A stretch of 64,000 nucleotides of DNA from Nocardia vermiculata NBRC 100427 (GCF_001613265.1 NZ_BDCA01000007.1:124001-188000); one strand, 5' to 3'; positions 18,852 to 27,970 are shown, counted from the stretch's first letter. The notes: generated by a model from the letters alone, not told the origin. A program made the numbers and translations.

Positions 18852-18875
18852 CCGTCGAGAATGTGCAGTGGAACG

Positions 18876-19520
18876 CTAGCCGACGCTGCCGGTATTCGGG
18901 CCCAACGGCATTCCGGCCTCCATGAAGTCGACGATACGTTCCACCCTGTCCATGTCCAGCCCCGCCGAACTGAACGCGGTCATCAGGGCGCCGACCACCG
19001 CACCGGAGAAGGCCAGCACCTCGAAATCGTCTTCCGCCCTGCCGATTCGGCGCGCCAGCAGGCCGGCGACGAGCCGCACATTGCGCTCGGTTTCGCGCAT
19101 GACCACGCTGCGTAGTTCCGGCTCGCTGTAGATCAGCTTCATCCGGTCCTGTTCGAACTGCCACTCCTCGGGGTCGAGTTCCGCGAAGGTGTCGCGCATG
19201 CCCTGCCGGAAGGCGGCCAGGGTACTCAGCTCCGGGGGCTGCGATTCGAAGGCACGGATCATGATCGGGTCGACATCGTCGACGAGCACCAGCTGTTCCT
19301 TGGACGGGAAGTAGCGGAAGAACGTACTGGGCGAGATATCGGCGGCCTCGGCGATCTGCTCGACCGTGGTAGCCGTGTATCCCTGCCGTTGAAACAGCTT
19401 CAACGCCTCGGTGCGGATGGTGCGCCGGGTGCGTTGCTTCTTGCGTTCACGCAAGCCCGTCCGGGGCGAGGGACTCGCCCCGGTATGGGCCCGCATGGGA
19501 GCCTTCGACTCAGCCGACAT
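18876..19520 (-). CDS. TetR family transcriptional regulator
   Basis: 214-residue TetR repressor. The N-terminal DNA-binding domain (about residues 20-70) includes EQIAEAADISPSTFFRYFPS, the usual helix-turn-helix. The C-terminal half is the variable ligand-binding domain. The ATG lies inside the end of the upstream transporter gene (11-base overlap), so the pump and regulator form an operon and the regulator probably controls it. An in-frame upstream extension was rejected because it lies entirely in the transporter gene. Confidence 0.9.
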   Translation of the reverse strand: MSAESKAPMRAHTGASPSPRTGLRERKKQRTRRTIRTEALKLFQRQGYTATTVEQIAEAADISPSTFFRYFPSKEQLVLVDDVDPIMIRAFESQPPELSTLAAFRQGMRDTFAELDPEEWQFEQDRMKLIYSEPELRSVVMRETERNVRLVAGLLARRIGRAEDDFEVLAFSGAVVGALMTAFSSAGLDMDRVERIVDFMEAGMPLGPNTGSVG

Positions 19521-21090
19521 GCACCGATTGTCCCGCATCGGCGTCCTCGGTCGCGTCGCGCGCCCCGTTTCGGGTGAAGAACGCGGCCAGTACCGCACCC
19601 AGCAGGCACACCACCGCGCACAGCCACAGCATGGCACCCATGCCCGAAACGAACGCCGACTGCACCACCGCCAGCAGGTCACCGTTTCCGGAAGCGTGCG
19701 CGACCGCAGCGCCCGCATTCACCCCGTCGGACACCGGCTCGTGGTTATAGGAGCCGAGGTCGGCGCGGTAGCGGGTGGCCAGCACCGTGCCGAGTACCGC
19801 TACGCCGATGGTGCCGCCGCCCTGCCGCAACGCCTGAATCAGCGCGGATCCCGAACCGGCGCGTTCGGCACTCAACTCACCCATCGCCATGCCCATCGCG
19901 GCGGGCATCACCATGCCCATGGCGAAGCCGAGCGCGGTGGTCCAGATCGCGGTGTATCCGTAGCCGCTGCCCACATCCGTCATCGCGCCCATCGCCAAGG
20001 CGGCACCGAAGATCAGGAAGCCGACGCTCAGTACGAGCCGACCGCCCACCTTCGGCAGAAGTTTGTCCACGATGCGGGTACCGACCGCGAGCCCGCCGAG
20101 CATCGGCAGCAGCCGCAGTCCGCTCCCCAGGGTGTCCGCCCCCAGTACCGCCTGGAAATACTGCGGCACCGTGAAGAACATGCCGAACATCGCGAAGTTG
20201 ACGAAGACGGAAAACGCGGTGCCCCAGCTGAACCCGCGGTTGGCGAACAGTGCGATATCGATCAGCGGATGCGCCGCTCGCCGTTGCCACCAGATGAATC
20301 CGGCCAGCAGGACGGCACCGGCGAGCACCGTCGCCCACGCGGTGCCATCGCTCCAGCCGGTGTCACCGAAGCGGATGAATCCGTAGGTGAAGCACAGCAT
20401 CCCGGCAGCCGACAGCACCACACCGGGGAGATCGAGGCGGGACCGGGTCGCGGCGCGGGTCTCGGGCACCAGGGCCAGAACTGCGAGCAGGCCGACCACG
20501 ACCAGGGGGACGTTGATCAGAAATACCGAACCCCACCAGAAATGCTGCAGCAACCAGCCACCCACGATCGGTCCGAGGGGCAGCCCCACCGCGGTGCAGG
20601 TGACCCAGATCGTGAGCGCCCGCTGGCGTTCACCCTGATCGGGGAACAGGCTGGGCAGCACCGACATCGACAGCGGCATCATCGCCGCGGCAGCGACGCC
20701 GAGCACGGCGCGCGCCGCAATGAGCATTCCGGCGGAGGTCGCCAGCGCGCACCACAGCGAGGCGCCGCCGAAAAGGACCAACGCCGCCAGCAGCACCTTC
20801 TTGCGCCCGTAGCGGTCGCCGAGCGCACCGGCGGGCAGCATCAGCGCGGCCAGCGCGAGCGTGTAAGCGGTGGTGAACCATTGCAGCGCACCGGTATTCG
20901 CATGCAGGTCGATTGCCATTGTGGGCAGTGCGACCACCAGCACGGTGGTATCCAGCCCGATGGTGAGCATGGCCAGCCCCATCGCCGCCAACGCCAGCCA
21001 GCGCGCCCGGCCGGTGTCCTTCCCGTGCACGTCCGGCGGCATCTCCACCGGTGCGGACGTCATACCGTCCGCCGATCCACCGCGATTCAT
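19510..21090 (-). CDS. MFS transporter, DHA2 (14-helix) drug efflux family
   Basis: 526-residue proton-coupled exporter with about 14 hydrophobic segments. The motif A loop is GALGDRYGRKKV and motif C-like glycines occur in TAVGLPLGPIVGGWLL. It resembles EmrB/QacA exporters of antiseptics and drugs; the substrate cannot be predicted. The start ATG (MNRGGSADGMTS) follows GGGGAT. A longer in-frame start at 21156 would lie over the promoter. It is operonic with a TetR gene and divergent from the carboxypeptidase gene. Confidence 0.92.
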   Translation of the reverse strand: MNRGGSADGMTSAPVEMPPDVHGKDTGRARWLALAAMGLAMLTIGLDTTVLVVALPTMAIDLHANTGALQWFTTAYTLALAALMLPAGALGDRYGRKKVLLAALVLFGGASLWCALATSAGMLIAARAVLGVAAAAMMPLSMSVLPSLFPDQGERQRALTIWVTCTAVGLPLGPIVGGWLLQHFWWGSVFLINVPLVVVGLLAVLALVPETRAATRSRLDLPGVVLSAAGMLCFTYGFIRFGDTGWSDGTAWATVLAGAVLLAGFIWWQRRAAHPLIDIALFANRGFSWGTAFSVFVNFAMFGMFFTVPQYFQAVLGADTLGSGLRLLPMLGGLAVGTRIVDKLLPKVGGRLVLSVGFLIFGAALAMGAMTDVGSGYGYTAIWTTALGFAMGMVMPAAMGMAMGELSAERAGSGSALIQALRQGGGTIGVAVLGTVLATRYRADLGSYNHEPVSDGVNAGAAVAHASGNGDLLAVVQSAFVSGMGAMLWLCAVVCLLGAVLAAFFTRNGARDATEDADAGQSVHVG

Positions 21091-21124
21091 GAGATCCCCA
21101 TCCACTTGGTTGCGTCTACTTTTT

Positions 21125-21164
21125 GATAGTAACTCCCATTTTGTTGTGGCTGTCAAGGGTTACT
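21125..21164 (-). promoter_or_regulatory. Promoter and possible operator of the efflux-TetR operon
   Basis: On the minus strand a perfect -35 TTGACA (21156-21151) is followed, 19 bases on, by the -10-like TACTAT (21131-21126). The hexamer AGTAAC occurs inverted on both sides (21128-21133 and 21159-21164), flanking the -35 and overlapping the -10. This could be a binding site for the operon's TetR protein. Confidence 0.5.
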
Positions 21165-21210
21165 GTGACCAGACGGACGCGGCACCACCCCGGCGCGCCG
21201 CATAAACTGC

Positions 21211-22536
21211 ATGTCGATGAACACCCGCGCCTCCCGCACTCCCCACCGCCACCGCACCCACTCGCTGGCGGCTACCGCACTGACCGCCGGGATGCTGGGG
21301 GCTGCCGCGCTCACCGGACTCGGCGCCGCCACCGCGGCCCCACCACCCCCGACATCCACGCCTTTCACCACGCCGAATACCAATTCCTGCCCGAACAAGA
21401 AGCTCCCACCCCCGCCGATCGACACCTCGGAGGTCCCCAAGCCCGGCGAGACCTCCCCCGCACCCCTACCGGTGCCCTCGACACCGATCGGCGGCGACAA
21501 GCTGGGCGACTGCGGTGTGATCCTGCCCACCGGCGCCCCCGCGGTCCCCGCCGACATCTCGGCGACCTCGTGGCTGGTCGCCGACCTCGACACCGGACAG
21601 GTCGTCGCCGCCAAGGACCCGCACGGCCGCTATCGGCCGGCGTCCACCATCAAAACGCTGCTGGCCGCGGTCGCCCTGCCCGCGCTGGACCAGAACGCTG
21701 TGGTGACCGGCACGCAGGAGGATGCGAACGTCGACGGCACCCGCGTCGGTATCGGCCCCGGCGGCCGCTACACCAACGAGCAACTCTTCCACGCCCTGCT
21801 GATGTGCTCAGGTAACGACGCCGCGCACGCCATCGCCGCCCAGCTCGGTGGTGACGACGCCACCGTCGAGAAGATGAATGAAATGGCGAAACAGTTGCGC
21901 GCCATGGATACTCGCGCCGCCACCCCGTCCGGCCTGGACGGTCCCGGCATGAGCACCTCCGCCTACGACCTGGCGGCGATCTTCCGCCACGACATGCAGA
22001 TCCCCGCCTTCGCCGACATCATCGGCACCGAGCAGTACGACTTCCCCGGCTACCCGGCCAACCCCAAGATCGAAGGCGATCAGGACCATCCCGGCTTCCC
22101 GCTCGCCAACGACAACCAGCTGCTCTACAACTACGACGGCAACCTGGGCGGCAAAACCGGCTACACCGACGATGCCCGCCAAACCTTCGTCACCGCCGCC
22201 GAACGAGACGGCCGCCGCCTGGCAGTCACCATGCTCAAGGCCGACGTCCTGCCCATCCGGCCACCCGAACAGGCCGCCCGCCTGCTCGACTACGCCTTCG
22301 CCCTCCCCGCCGGCGCCCATATCGGCGAACTACCGGGCCCCGACGACGAGGCGGCACCGACCGAAGCGGTACTCGCCGCCCCACCCGGCCCCGAGGCCGC
22401 AACCGTGGCGACGGCGACATCCACCGCCCCGAACAGCGACGGCAACCTACGGACTATCGGGATCATCGGCGGATTCGCGGTAGTTATCGGACTGGGACTG
22501 TTCGGCTGGTCCCGGCTGGGCCGTCCACGCAGGTAG
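21211..22536 (+). CDS. dacB: D-alanyl-D-alanine carboxypeptidase (DacB1-type, S11 family)
   Basis: 441-residue exported penicillin-binding protein. It has a signal peptide (about residues 1-42, cleavage near ATAAPPPP), then a Pro-rich spacer and an S11 catalytic domain with the SxxK motif in PASTIKTLL, the SxN motif in CSGNDAA and the KTG motif in [13 protein letters not shown]-terminal transmembrane helix (about residues 412-432) ends in Arg-rich residues. It removes the terminal D-Ala of peptidoglycan stem peptides, limiting 4-3 cross-linking. The layout matches M. tuberculosis DacB1 (Rv3330). A second ATG six bases downstream is also possible. Confidence 0.92.
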   Translation: MSMNTRASRTPHRHRTHSLAATALTAGMLGAAALTGLGAATAAPPPPTSTPFTTPNTNSCPNKKLPPPPIDTSEVPKPGETSPAPLPVPSTPIGGDKLGDCGVILPTGAPAVPADISATSWLVADLDTGQVVAAKDPHGRYRPASTIKTLLAAVALPALDQNAVVTGTQEDANVDGTRVGIGPGGRYTNEQLFHALLMCSGNDAAHAIAAQLGGDDATVEKMNEMAKQLRAMDTRAATPSGLDGPGMSTSAYDLAAIFRHDMQIPAFADIIGTEQYDFPGYPANPKIEGDQDHPGFPLANDNQLLYNYDGNLGGKTGYTDDARQTFVTAAERDGRRLAVTMLKADVLPIRPPEQAARLLDYAFALPAGAHIGELPGPDDEAAPTEAVLAAPPGPEAATVATATSTAPNSDGNLRTIGIIGGFAVVIGLGLFGWSRLGRPRR

Positions 22537-22561
22537 GGGTTGCCTGACTCTATTCGCCGGT

Positions 22562-22611
22562 ACACTTGTGTCATGAACGTCGCGGAGTACGCGGAGCTGA
22601 CACAGGTGTCA
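22562..22611. promoter_or_regulatory. Paired palindromes at the hipB start
   Basis: Two copies of ACACNNGTGTCA lie 38 bases apart: ACACTTGTGTCA (22562-22573, touching the ATG) and ACACAGGTGTCA (22600-22611, inside codons 10-13). The second is a fuller palindrome, TGACACAGGTGTCA. HipB-type antitoxins autorepress through paired operators, so these are good candidates. Confidence 0.5.
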
Positions 22612-23196
22612 CCCAGGCGAGTTCGCGCAATGGCCCGGTCCGGGGTCATCCAGGCACACCGGACCGGTGATCGCTGGGAAATCGATGAGGTAGCACCCCA
22701 CCGACGGAGACGACGCCCACTGTCACCGGCGTCGCGGCTGGCACTCACGCGCGCCCTGCACACCAGAACCCTGGAGGGGCTGTCCGGCCAGATGCGGGCG
22801 CGCACCGCAGAACGCGTCGACCTGTTGCGACGCACGGACGAACCCGCCCACATCCTTGCCGACTGGTGGGGCGGCGTGGCACCCACTCACCTCGACGGCG
22901 GATCCAACCTGGTCGTGCACGCGATACGAGGGAACCACGACAGAGTCGCGGAGGTACTGCACCGCCCACGCACCGAGTATCTCCGCGAGCCCGCGGATCT
23001 TGCGCGGACAGTTCGAGACGAGCGCGCGATCCATGGGCTCACCAGGAGAGCGCTGTCCGAACGAGCGGACGTCGACACGGGATTGATCGGATCGATCGAG
23101 CGCGCCGAGCCATTGAACGATATCCGCGGTGTCCGCAGGGTTCTCCGCGCCCTCGAGGTCGAACCCCTGGCCCTGCCGCCGATGGATCTGCGATGA
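22573..23196 (+). CDS. HipB-like antitoxin with two DNA-binding domains
   Basis: 207 residues. Residues 1-40 (MNVAEYAELTQVSPRRVRAM, ending GDRWEIDE) look like an excisionase/MerR-type helix-turn-helix. A central Arg-rich region starting RPLSPASRLALTRAL follows. Residues 150-207 contain an XRE helix-turn-helix (LTRRALSERADVDTGLIGSI). It overlaps the HipA-like gene by four bases (ATGA) and should neutralise that kinase and repress the operon. Fusion of an excisionase-type head to an XRE domain is unlike the short, single-domain E. coli HipB. Confidence 0.82.
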   Translation: MNVAEYAELTQVSPRRVRAMARSGVIQAHRTGDRWEIDEVAPHRRRRRPLSPASRLALTRALHTRTLEGLSGQMRARTAERVDLLRRTDEPAHILADWWGGVAPTHLDGGSNLVVHAIRGNHDRVAEVLHRPRTEYLREPADLARTVRDERAIHGLTRRALSERADVDTGLIGSIERAEPLNDIRGVRRVLRALEVEPLALPPMDLR

Positions 23197-24389
23197 CTCG
23201 CACCTTGCACGCCTGGCTGGAAGGCGTTTATGCGGGCCGCTTCACTCGGGACAGCACAGGACTCGTCCAATTCCAGTACCACACAGTCACATCGACGCCG
23301 TCGATCTCGCTGTCACTGCCGCGAGAAGGTAAGCCCTCCCGTCGTGCGGCCGGAAACTTCCTGGAGAACCTACTACCCGACCATCTCCACATCCGGAAGC
23401 AAATGGCTGACGCCTACGGCATCGAGACAACCGACACTTTCGATCTTCTGGAGGTGGCCGGCGGAGACGTCGCCGGGGGCCTGCTACTTTCCGCGCACGA
23501 AGTGCAGCCAACGGCAGACCCACTGATACTGGATCCGGCGACCGACGGGGACATCGCCGCACGGATCGCAGCAATCAAGCGCACTCCTGACGCCTGGATC
23601 GGCTCCCGGAGCCCAGCACGGTTTTCACTCGCCGGAACGCAGGGCAAATTTGCGCTCTCCCAAGTCGGAGAGGAGTGGTACTGGTCCAATGCGACGGTGC
23701 CGTCGACCCACATCCTCAAGCCCGCGCGGCCGAATCTTCCAGGGCTGGAGGCAGCCGAAGCCGCCGCACTCGGACTCGCGGCAGAAACCGGAATCGGCGC
23801 GCCACCGGCACAGGTGCTCCGTATCAAGGACCAGACCACCTACGTCGTCGAACGATTCGATCGTGATCGTTCCGGCCAGATCGCTGCGCGCATCCATACC
23901 GAAGATCTGGCTCAAGCGATGGGAAAGGGCCCGGACGACAAGTACGGTGTGACGGCCGCGCAGGTCATCCAGCTACTACGCCAACGGGTGGGGATCGATG
24001 CGGCGTACGCATTCATTGGTCAACTCGCTTTCAATACCTTCATCGGAAACGCAGACGCTCATGCCAAGAACTACTCGCTGATGATCCGCCCTGACGGTAT
24101 TTCACTCACGCCGATGTACGACATAGTGCCAGTGGGCCTGTATCCCGCATTCGACCAGAAGCTCGCGATGCGAATCGGCGGCGCTCAGCGTGCTCCGGAA
24201 GTCGGCCTCCAGCACTGGCGGAAGCTGGCACGAACCACGTCGCTGGATGAGGAGCGCGTCGACACCATCGTCACAGGTCTGGCGCGGTCCATCGCTGAAG
24301 CGATCGACTCGACCACGCTCGGTCTGGAGCCGGCTCAGGCTGCGCGGCTGCGGGAACTGATCCACCGGAACGTCGACAGGTTCAGTTGA
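23193..24389 (+). CDS. hipA: HipA-like serine/threonine kinase toxin
   Basis: 398 residues. It has an N-terminal HipA domain (about 1-100), then FSLAGTQGKFAL, matching the HipA SLAGxQxKF signature, the ATP-site STHILKPA, YVVERFDRD, and the catalytic GNADAHAKNYSLM with a following YDIVP metal segment. Known HipA kinases phosphorylate glutamyl- or tryptophanyl-tRNA synthetase and stall translation; the target here is unknown. All catalytic residues appear intact. It is coupled to the upstream antitoxin by an ATGA overlap. Confidence 0.9.
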   Translation: MTRTLHAWLEGVYAGRFTRDSTGLVQFQYHTVTSTPSISLSLPREGKPSRRAAGNFLENLLPDHLHIRKQMADAYGIETTDTFDLLEVAGGDVAGGLLLSAHEVQPTADPLILDPATDGDIAARIAAIKRTPDAWIGSRSPARFSLAGTQGKFALSQVGEEWYWSNATVPSTHILKPARPNLPGLEAAEAAALGLAAETGIGAPPAQVLRIKDQTTYVVERFDRDRSGQIAARIHTEDLAQAMGKGPDDKYGVTAAQVIQLLRQRVGIDAAYAFIGQLAFNTFIGNADAHAKNYSLMIRPDGISLTPMYDIVPVGLYPAFDQKLAMRIGGAQRAPEVGLQHWRKLARTTSLDEERVDTIVTGLARSIAEAIDSTTLGLEPAQAARLRELIHRNVDRFS

Positions 24390-24401
24390 GGGACCGGGCG
24401 C

Positions 24402-24433
24402 GTTCACTGTCGTTCGGCGCGCGTTCATTCCGG
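24402..24433 (+). promoter_or_regulatory. PHO-box-like direct repeats upstream of phoX
   Basis: GTTCACTGTC, GTTCGGCGCGC and GTTCATTCCGG follow each other at 10-11-base spacing. This resembles the 11-base direct-repeat units (GTTCACC core) bound by actinobacterial PhoP under phosphate starvation. They lie just upstream of a PhoX phosphatase gene. Confidence 0.45.
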
Positions 24434-24567
24434 TGTATTCCCAGGCTTGCCGGAGTGTTCTACGGTGCGGCGGTCGGCTCGCTTCTGGAGGCATCGTGAG
24501 TAATACTGGCGCAGCCGCTCACGATGACGACCGGGCGCGGGTGTCCCGCACAGTTACTGGAGGCACC

Positions 24568-26613
24568 GTGAAGTTCAGTCCCCTCGCCCTGTTCGTGCAG
24601 CACGACGGCCGCTCCGCGCGCGCCGCGGTCACCTGCACCTACAAGTGCGGCAACGCGTGTTTTCACGAGGTCTCCAACAAGTCCTCCGGCGAATACTTCG
24701 GCGATATCGTGGCCGCCATATCGCGGCGGCGGGCGTTGCAGGGCAGTGCCGCCGCCGTGCTCGCTATCGGTGCGGGTGGTCTGCTCGCGGCGTGCGGTGC
24801 CGACGCCGATGATGTGGCAGCGGGCGGATCAGCCGGGCCGGGAGCGCAATTCACACCGGTGACACCGAATCAGGACGATGCCGTCGTCGTGCCCGAAGGC
24901 TACGAGCAGGCCGTGGTGATCCGCTGGGGCGACCCGATCTTCGCCGACGCACCACAGTTCGACTTCGACAAACAGACCGCCGCCGCGCAGGCGAAACAGT
25001 TCGGCTACAACAACGATTTCGCCGCACTGCTGCCGATCGAGAACCGCGACAACCGCTACCTGTTGGTCGTCAACCACGAGTACACCACCGAACCGTTCAT
25101 GTTCACCGGTTTCGACGGTGCCACCATGACCCGGGACCAATTCGGCATCGCCATTGCGGCACACGGTCTTTCGGTAGTCGAGGTGAGCGGCGAGCCGGGC
25201 TCGGGCGCACTCACCCCCACCTTCGGCCACTACAACCGCCGCATCACCGCTGACACCGAGTTCCGGCTCACCGGACCGGCCGCGGGCAGCGAGTTCGTCA
25301 AGACCACCGCCGACCCGACCGGCACCAAGGTCGCAGGCACCTTCGCGAACTGCTCCGGCGGAGTAACACCTTGGGGCACAATCCTTTCCGGCGAAGAGAA
25401 CTTCCACGGCTACTTCGTCGGCAAGCCCGCGGATCCGGTGGCCGCCGAACGGGCCGAACGCTACGGCGTCGGCGAGGTCGATGCCCCGCACTTCTGGGAA
25501 AAGTTCGACAAGCGCTTCGATGTGGCGGCCGAACCCAACGAATCCCACCGGTTCGGCTATGTGGTCGAAATCGATCCGTGGGACCCCGAATCCACACCCG
25601 TGAAACACTCCGCCCTGGGCCGGAACAAGCACGAGTCGGCCAACATTCACGTCACCGACGACGGCACCGTGGTCGCCTACAGCGGCGACGACGAACGCTT
25701 CGAATACATCTACAAATTCGTCTCCTCCCGCACCATCCGCCCCGGCAGCGACGCCGCGAGCCGCCGGGCCAATACGACCATCCTCGATGCCGGCACCCTC
25801 TACGTCGCCAAGCTGACCGGCGACCACGCCGACCGCATCGATGGCTCCGGCGCCGCACCGTCCGAGCAGGGCTTCACCGGCACCGGCCAATGGATTCCAC
25901 TGCTGCACGTGGCCGAGGACGGCGCCGCGCAATCGCTCGTCGACGGCATGTCGGCCCAGGAGGTCGCCGTCTTCACCCGAATCGCCGGCGACAAGGCCGG
26001 CGCCACCAAGATGGACCGCCCGGAAGATATCGAGCCGAACCCGAAGACCGGCAAGGTGTACGTCGCACTCACCAACAACAGCAAACGCGGCCTCGACGGC
26101 AAAGCCGGCGTCGACGAGGCCAATCCGCGCGCCCAGAACAAGAACGGCCAGGTCCTCGAAATCACCGACAACCACAAGGGCACCGATTTCACCTGGTCAC
26201 TCCTGCTGGTCTGCGGCGACCCGAACGCCGCCGACACCTACTACGGCGGCTTCGACAAAACCTCCGTCAGCCCCATCTCCTGCCCCGACAACGTCGCCTT
26301 CGACCCCCACGGAAACCTGTGGATCTCTACCGACGGCAACGCCCTGGACTCCAACGACGGCCTGTTCGCGGTAACACTCGACGGCGAGCGCCGCGGGGAG
26401 ACCAAACAATTCCTCACCGTTCCGGCGGGGGCCGAGACCTGCGGGCCGGTGGTCACCGAGCAACGGGTGCTGGTGTGCGTCCAACATCCCGGTGAACTGG
26501 ACGGCGCGTCGGCCGATGCACCGGCATCACACTGGCCCGACGGGGGTAGCAGCCAGCCGCGGCCGGCGGTGGTCGCGGTGTGGAAGGGGGACGGTGGGGC
26601 GATCGGGGTGTGA
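24568..26613 (+). CDS. phoX: PhoX family alkaline phosphatase (Tat-exported)
   Basis: 681 residues from the GTG at 24568. A short leader carrying the conserved TCTYKCGNACFHEV segment precedes a twin-arginine signal (ISRRRALQGSAAA) whose hydrophobic core ends in LLAACGAD, a lipobox-like site. The rest is a PhoX (DUF839) beta-propeller with NHEYTTEPF, NCSGGVTPWGTILSGEENF and MDRPEDIEPNPKTGKVY. PhoX enzymes are Ca/Fe-dependent phosphomonoesterases that release phosphate outside the membrane. Another GTG at 24496 has an almost identical ribosome site and would add 24 residues; I prefer the downstream one because known PhoX proteins begin close to the Cys-rich segment. Confidence 0.88.
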   Translation: MKFSPLALFVQHDGRSARAAVTCTYKCGNACFHEVSNKSSGEYFGDIVAAISRRRALQGSAAAVLAIGAGGLLAACGADADDVAAGGSAGPGAQFTPVTPNQDDAVVVPEGYEQAVVIRWGDPIFADAPQFDFDKQTAAAQAKQFGYNNDFAALLPIENRDNRYLLVVNHEYTTEPFMFTGFDGATMTRDQFGIAIAAHGLSVVEVSGEPGSGALTPTFGHYNRRITADTEFRLTGPAAGSEFVKTTADPTGTKVAGTFANCSGGVTPWGTILSGEENFHGYFVGKPADPVAAERAERYGVGEVDAPHFWEKFDKRFDVAAEPNESHRFGYVVEIDPWDPESTPVKHSALGRNKHESANIHVTDDGTVVAYSGDDERFEYIYKFVSSRTIRPGSDAASRRANTTILDAGTLYVAKLTGDHADRIDGSGAAPSEQGFTGTGQWIPLLHVAEDGAAQSLVDGMSAQEVAVFTRIAGDKAGATKMDRPEDIEPNPKTGKVYVALTNNSKRGLDGKAGVDEANPRAQNKNGQVLEITDNHKGTDFTWSLLLVCGDPNAADTYYGGFDKTSVSPISCPDNVAFDPHGNLWISTDGNALDSNDGLFAVTLDGERRGETKQFLTVPAGAETCGPVVTEQRVLVCVQHPGELDGASADAPASHWPDGGSSQPRPAVVAVWKGDGGAIGV

Positions 26614-26849
26614 GCAAATGCTCTTCAAATGGGAACGAAATGGGAACCATGCTGGTCGGAGTAGGTTTTGTTACCTCAGAGTCAGAACCGAAGGGGCATC
26701 CCTACGCGCAGTAGGCCACACTCTCGGGAGGCAATGAGCCAGCGCTTCTCGTGTCGACCAAGCAGCATGATCCGTGCTGCGGTACAGCGGAAGAATAGCT
26801 CCTCCGGATGGCCTGTACACACAGCATCGTTCGCCTTGTCGGCATCGGG

Positions 26850-27326
26850 TCAGACAAAGTATTCCTCCGCATCATCGTCGGGAAGGCCCCTCATAAAACG
26901 TCGGAATGCATCAAATTCATCATTTCCCATGAAGTACGCGCCAGTATGGTGTAGCGAGAAAAACCTACCTCTTACGTCGACCAGCACAAGAGCGAAATCC
27001 CCCGAATCATATCCCACCGGAAATACATCTAGACCGAGATTTTCACGCAGTTCTTCGATATCCTCGACGTCACCTTCATAGCCTACTGTCGGCTTCATGA
27101 CCAATAGAGAATCCGAAGTACCTAGCCGCTCCAGGTGCAGCAACCCGTAACTGCGAATTATTCTTTCGGCGGCAACAAAAGCTGGCAGCTCCACACCTTG
27201 ACGGCGCGAGGCATCGACCCGCTCGCGAATCAGATCGCCGGCACGATCCGCAATATCGCGCCCCTTACTCCACCCATTCGAAGCGAGCCAATCCAGTATT
27301 TCCTGATTGCCATTTGACGCTTCCAT
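26850..27326 (-). CDS. SUKH-3-type immunity protein
   Basis: 158 residues. The opening LDWLASNGWSKGRDIADRAG, the central VFPVGYDSGDFALVLVDVRG and the closing FFSLHHTGAYFMGNDEFDAF fit the SUKH-3 (Smi1/Knr4-like) immunity fold of bacterial polymorphic toxin systems. The ATG (MEASNGNQ) is preceded by GTGAGG; a GTG three codons upstream is possible. It is the last gene of the long minus-strand toxin/immunity unit. The base composition is visibly less GC-rich than its neighbours. Its cognate toxin is not identifiable here. The 236 bases after it, up to phoX, contain no gene I can support. Confidence 0.75.
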   Translation of the reverse strand: MEASNGNQEILDWLASNGWSKGRDIADRAGDLIRERVDASRRQGVELPAFVAAERIIRSYGLLHLERLGTSDSLLVMKPTVGYEGDVEDIEELRENLGLDVFPVGYDSGDFALVLVDVRGRFFSLHHTGAYFMGNDEFDAFRRFMRGLPDDDAEEYFV

Positions 27327-27339
27327 TACCAACACCGCC

Positions 27340-27710
27340 TCACCCTATGGCGATCTCCTCGCTGATCGAACAGCCGTCCGTGTCGACTTGTTCGCACTCG
27401 CCGTCGAACTTCATTCCAGCCGTAAGACTTTTCTCGGCAAGCCGTCGCAGGGAAGCCACGGCAACATCTACGGAACCATCGACAACCCCTTCGATCAGAA
27501 AGAAGTTCGCGCCTTCGCGCAGCATCGTCTCGTAACACAGAACTCGATGTCGTCCGCGGCGTACCGCAGCTCGACACCACGGCGATGACGGATGACCAGA
27601 TCGTCGACTGAAAGCCAGGATCTGAGGACACTCTGGACTGCCTCCGAGCTTTCCGTATAGAAGCTCCCGTGAAACGAGACTCTGGGCATACCCTGCGACG
27701 ACCCGACCAT
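27340..27710 (-). pseudogene. Frameshifted small gene in the immunity cluster
   Basis: Starting at the ATG overlapping the upstream stop (TGATG, 27710), the frame reads through MPRVSFHGSFYTESSEA and ADDIEFCV. It then needs a one-base insertion near 27535 to continue as YETMLREGANFFLIEGVV and end at ISEEIAIG. The two pieces are in different frames but together make a coherent protein of about 123 residues. Either a real one-base deletion or an assembly error explains it. I do not recognise the family; position suggests an immunity protein. Confidence 0.65.
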
Positions 27711-27955
27711 CAACTGTCGCCGACTGGACAGCACTCGAAGGAAGGAAGGTGCCCCGCAGGGTGCAACGCTTTCTCCGCTGCCCAGGCTTCAGACGTTCGG
27801 CGGTACAGCAGACCTATTGTTCGTCGCTCGTCCGAGCTGATTCGCCGGCCCGCGTCCCTGGCGGACTCGTAGATCGCATCTACCGTGCGATAGGCATCGA
27901 ACAACTGAACCTTCCTTGGTTTTCGTTCACCGGAGTGAGCCGCGGGATCGGTCAC
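27710..27955 (-). CDS. Small hypothetical protein in the immunity cluster
   Basis: 81 residues, mostly helical and charged (VQLFDAYRTVDAIYESARDA, IGLLYRRTSEAWAAEKAL), ending in a Cys-Cys-Pro tail. The GTG start has GAGGAA about 12 bases upstream, 16 bases after the pseudo-ATPase gene. Its stop overlaps the start of the frameshifted gene. There is no signal peptide. Function unknown. Confidence 0.6.
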   Translation of the reverse strand: MTDPAAHSGERKPRKVQLFDAYRTVDAIYESARDAGRRISSDERRTIGLLYRRTSEAWAAEKALHPAGHLPSFECCPVGDS

Positions 27956-27970
27956 GATATCGGCGATTCC

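Noticed and set aside
24829..26175. Minus-strand open frame of 448 codons opposite phoX
   Set aside because: Antisense to a clear PhoX gene, low-complexity Gly/Val/Asp composition, no recognisable domain.
26614..26849. A short gene in the phoX-SUKH gap
   Set aside because: Small frames here have no ribosome site, family motif or consistent codon pattern.
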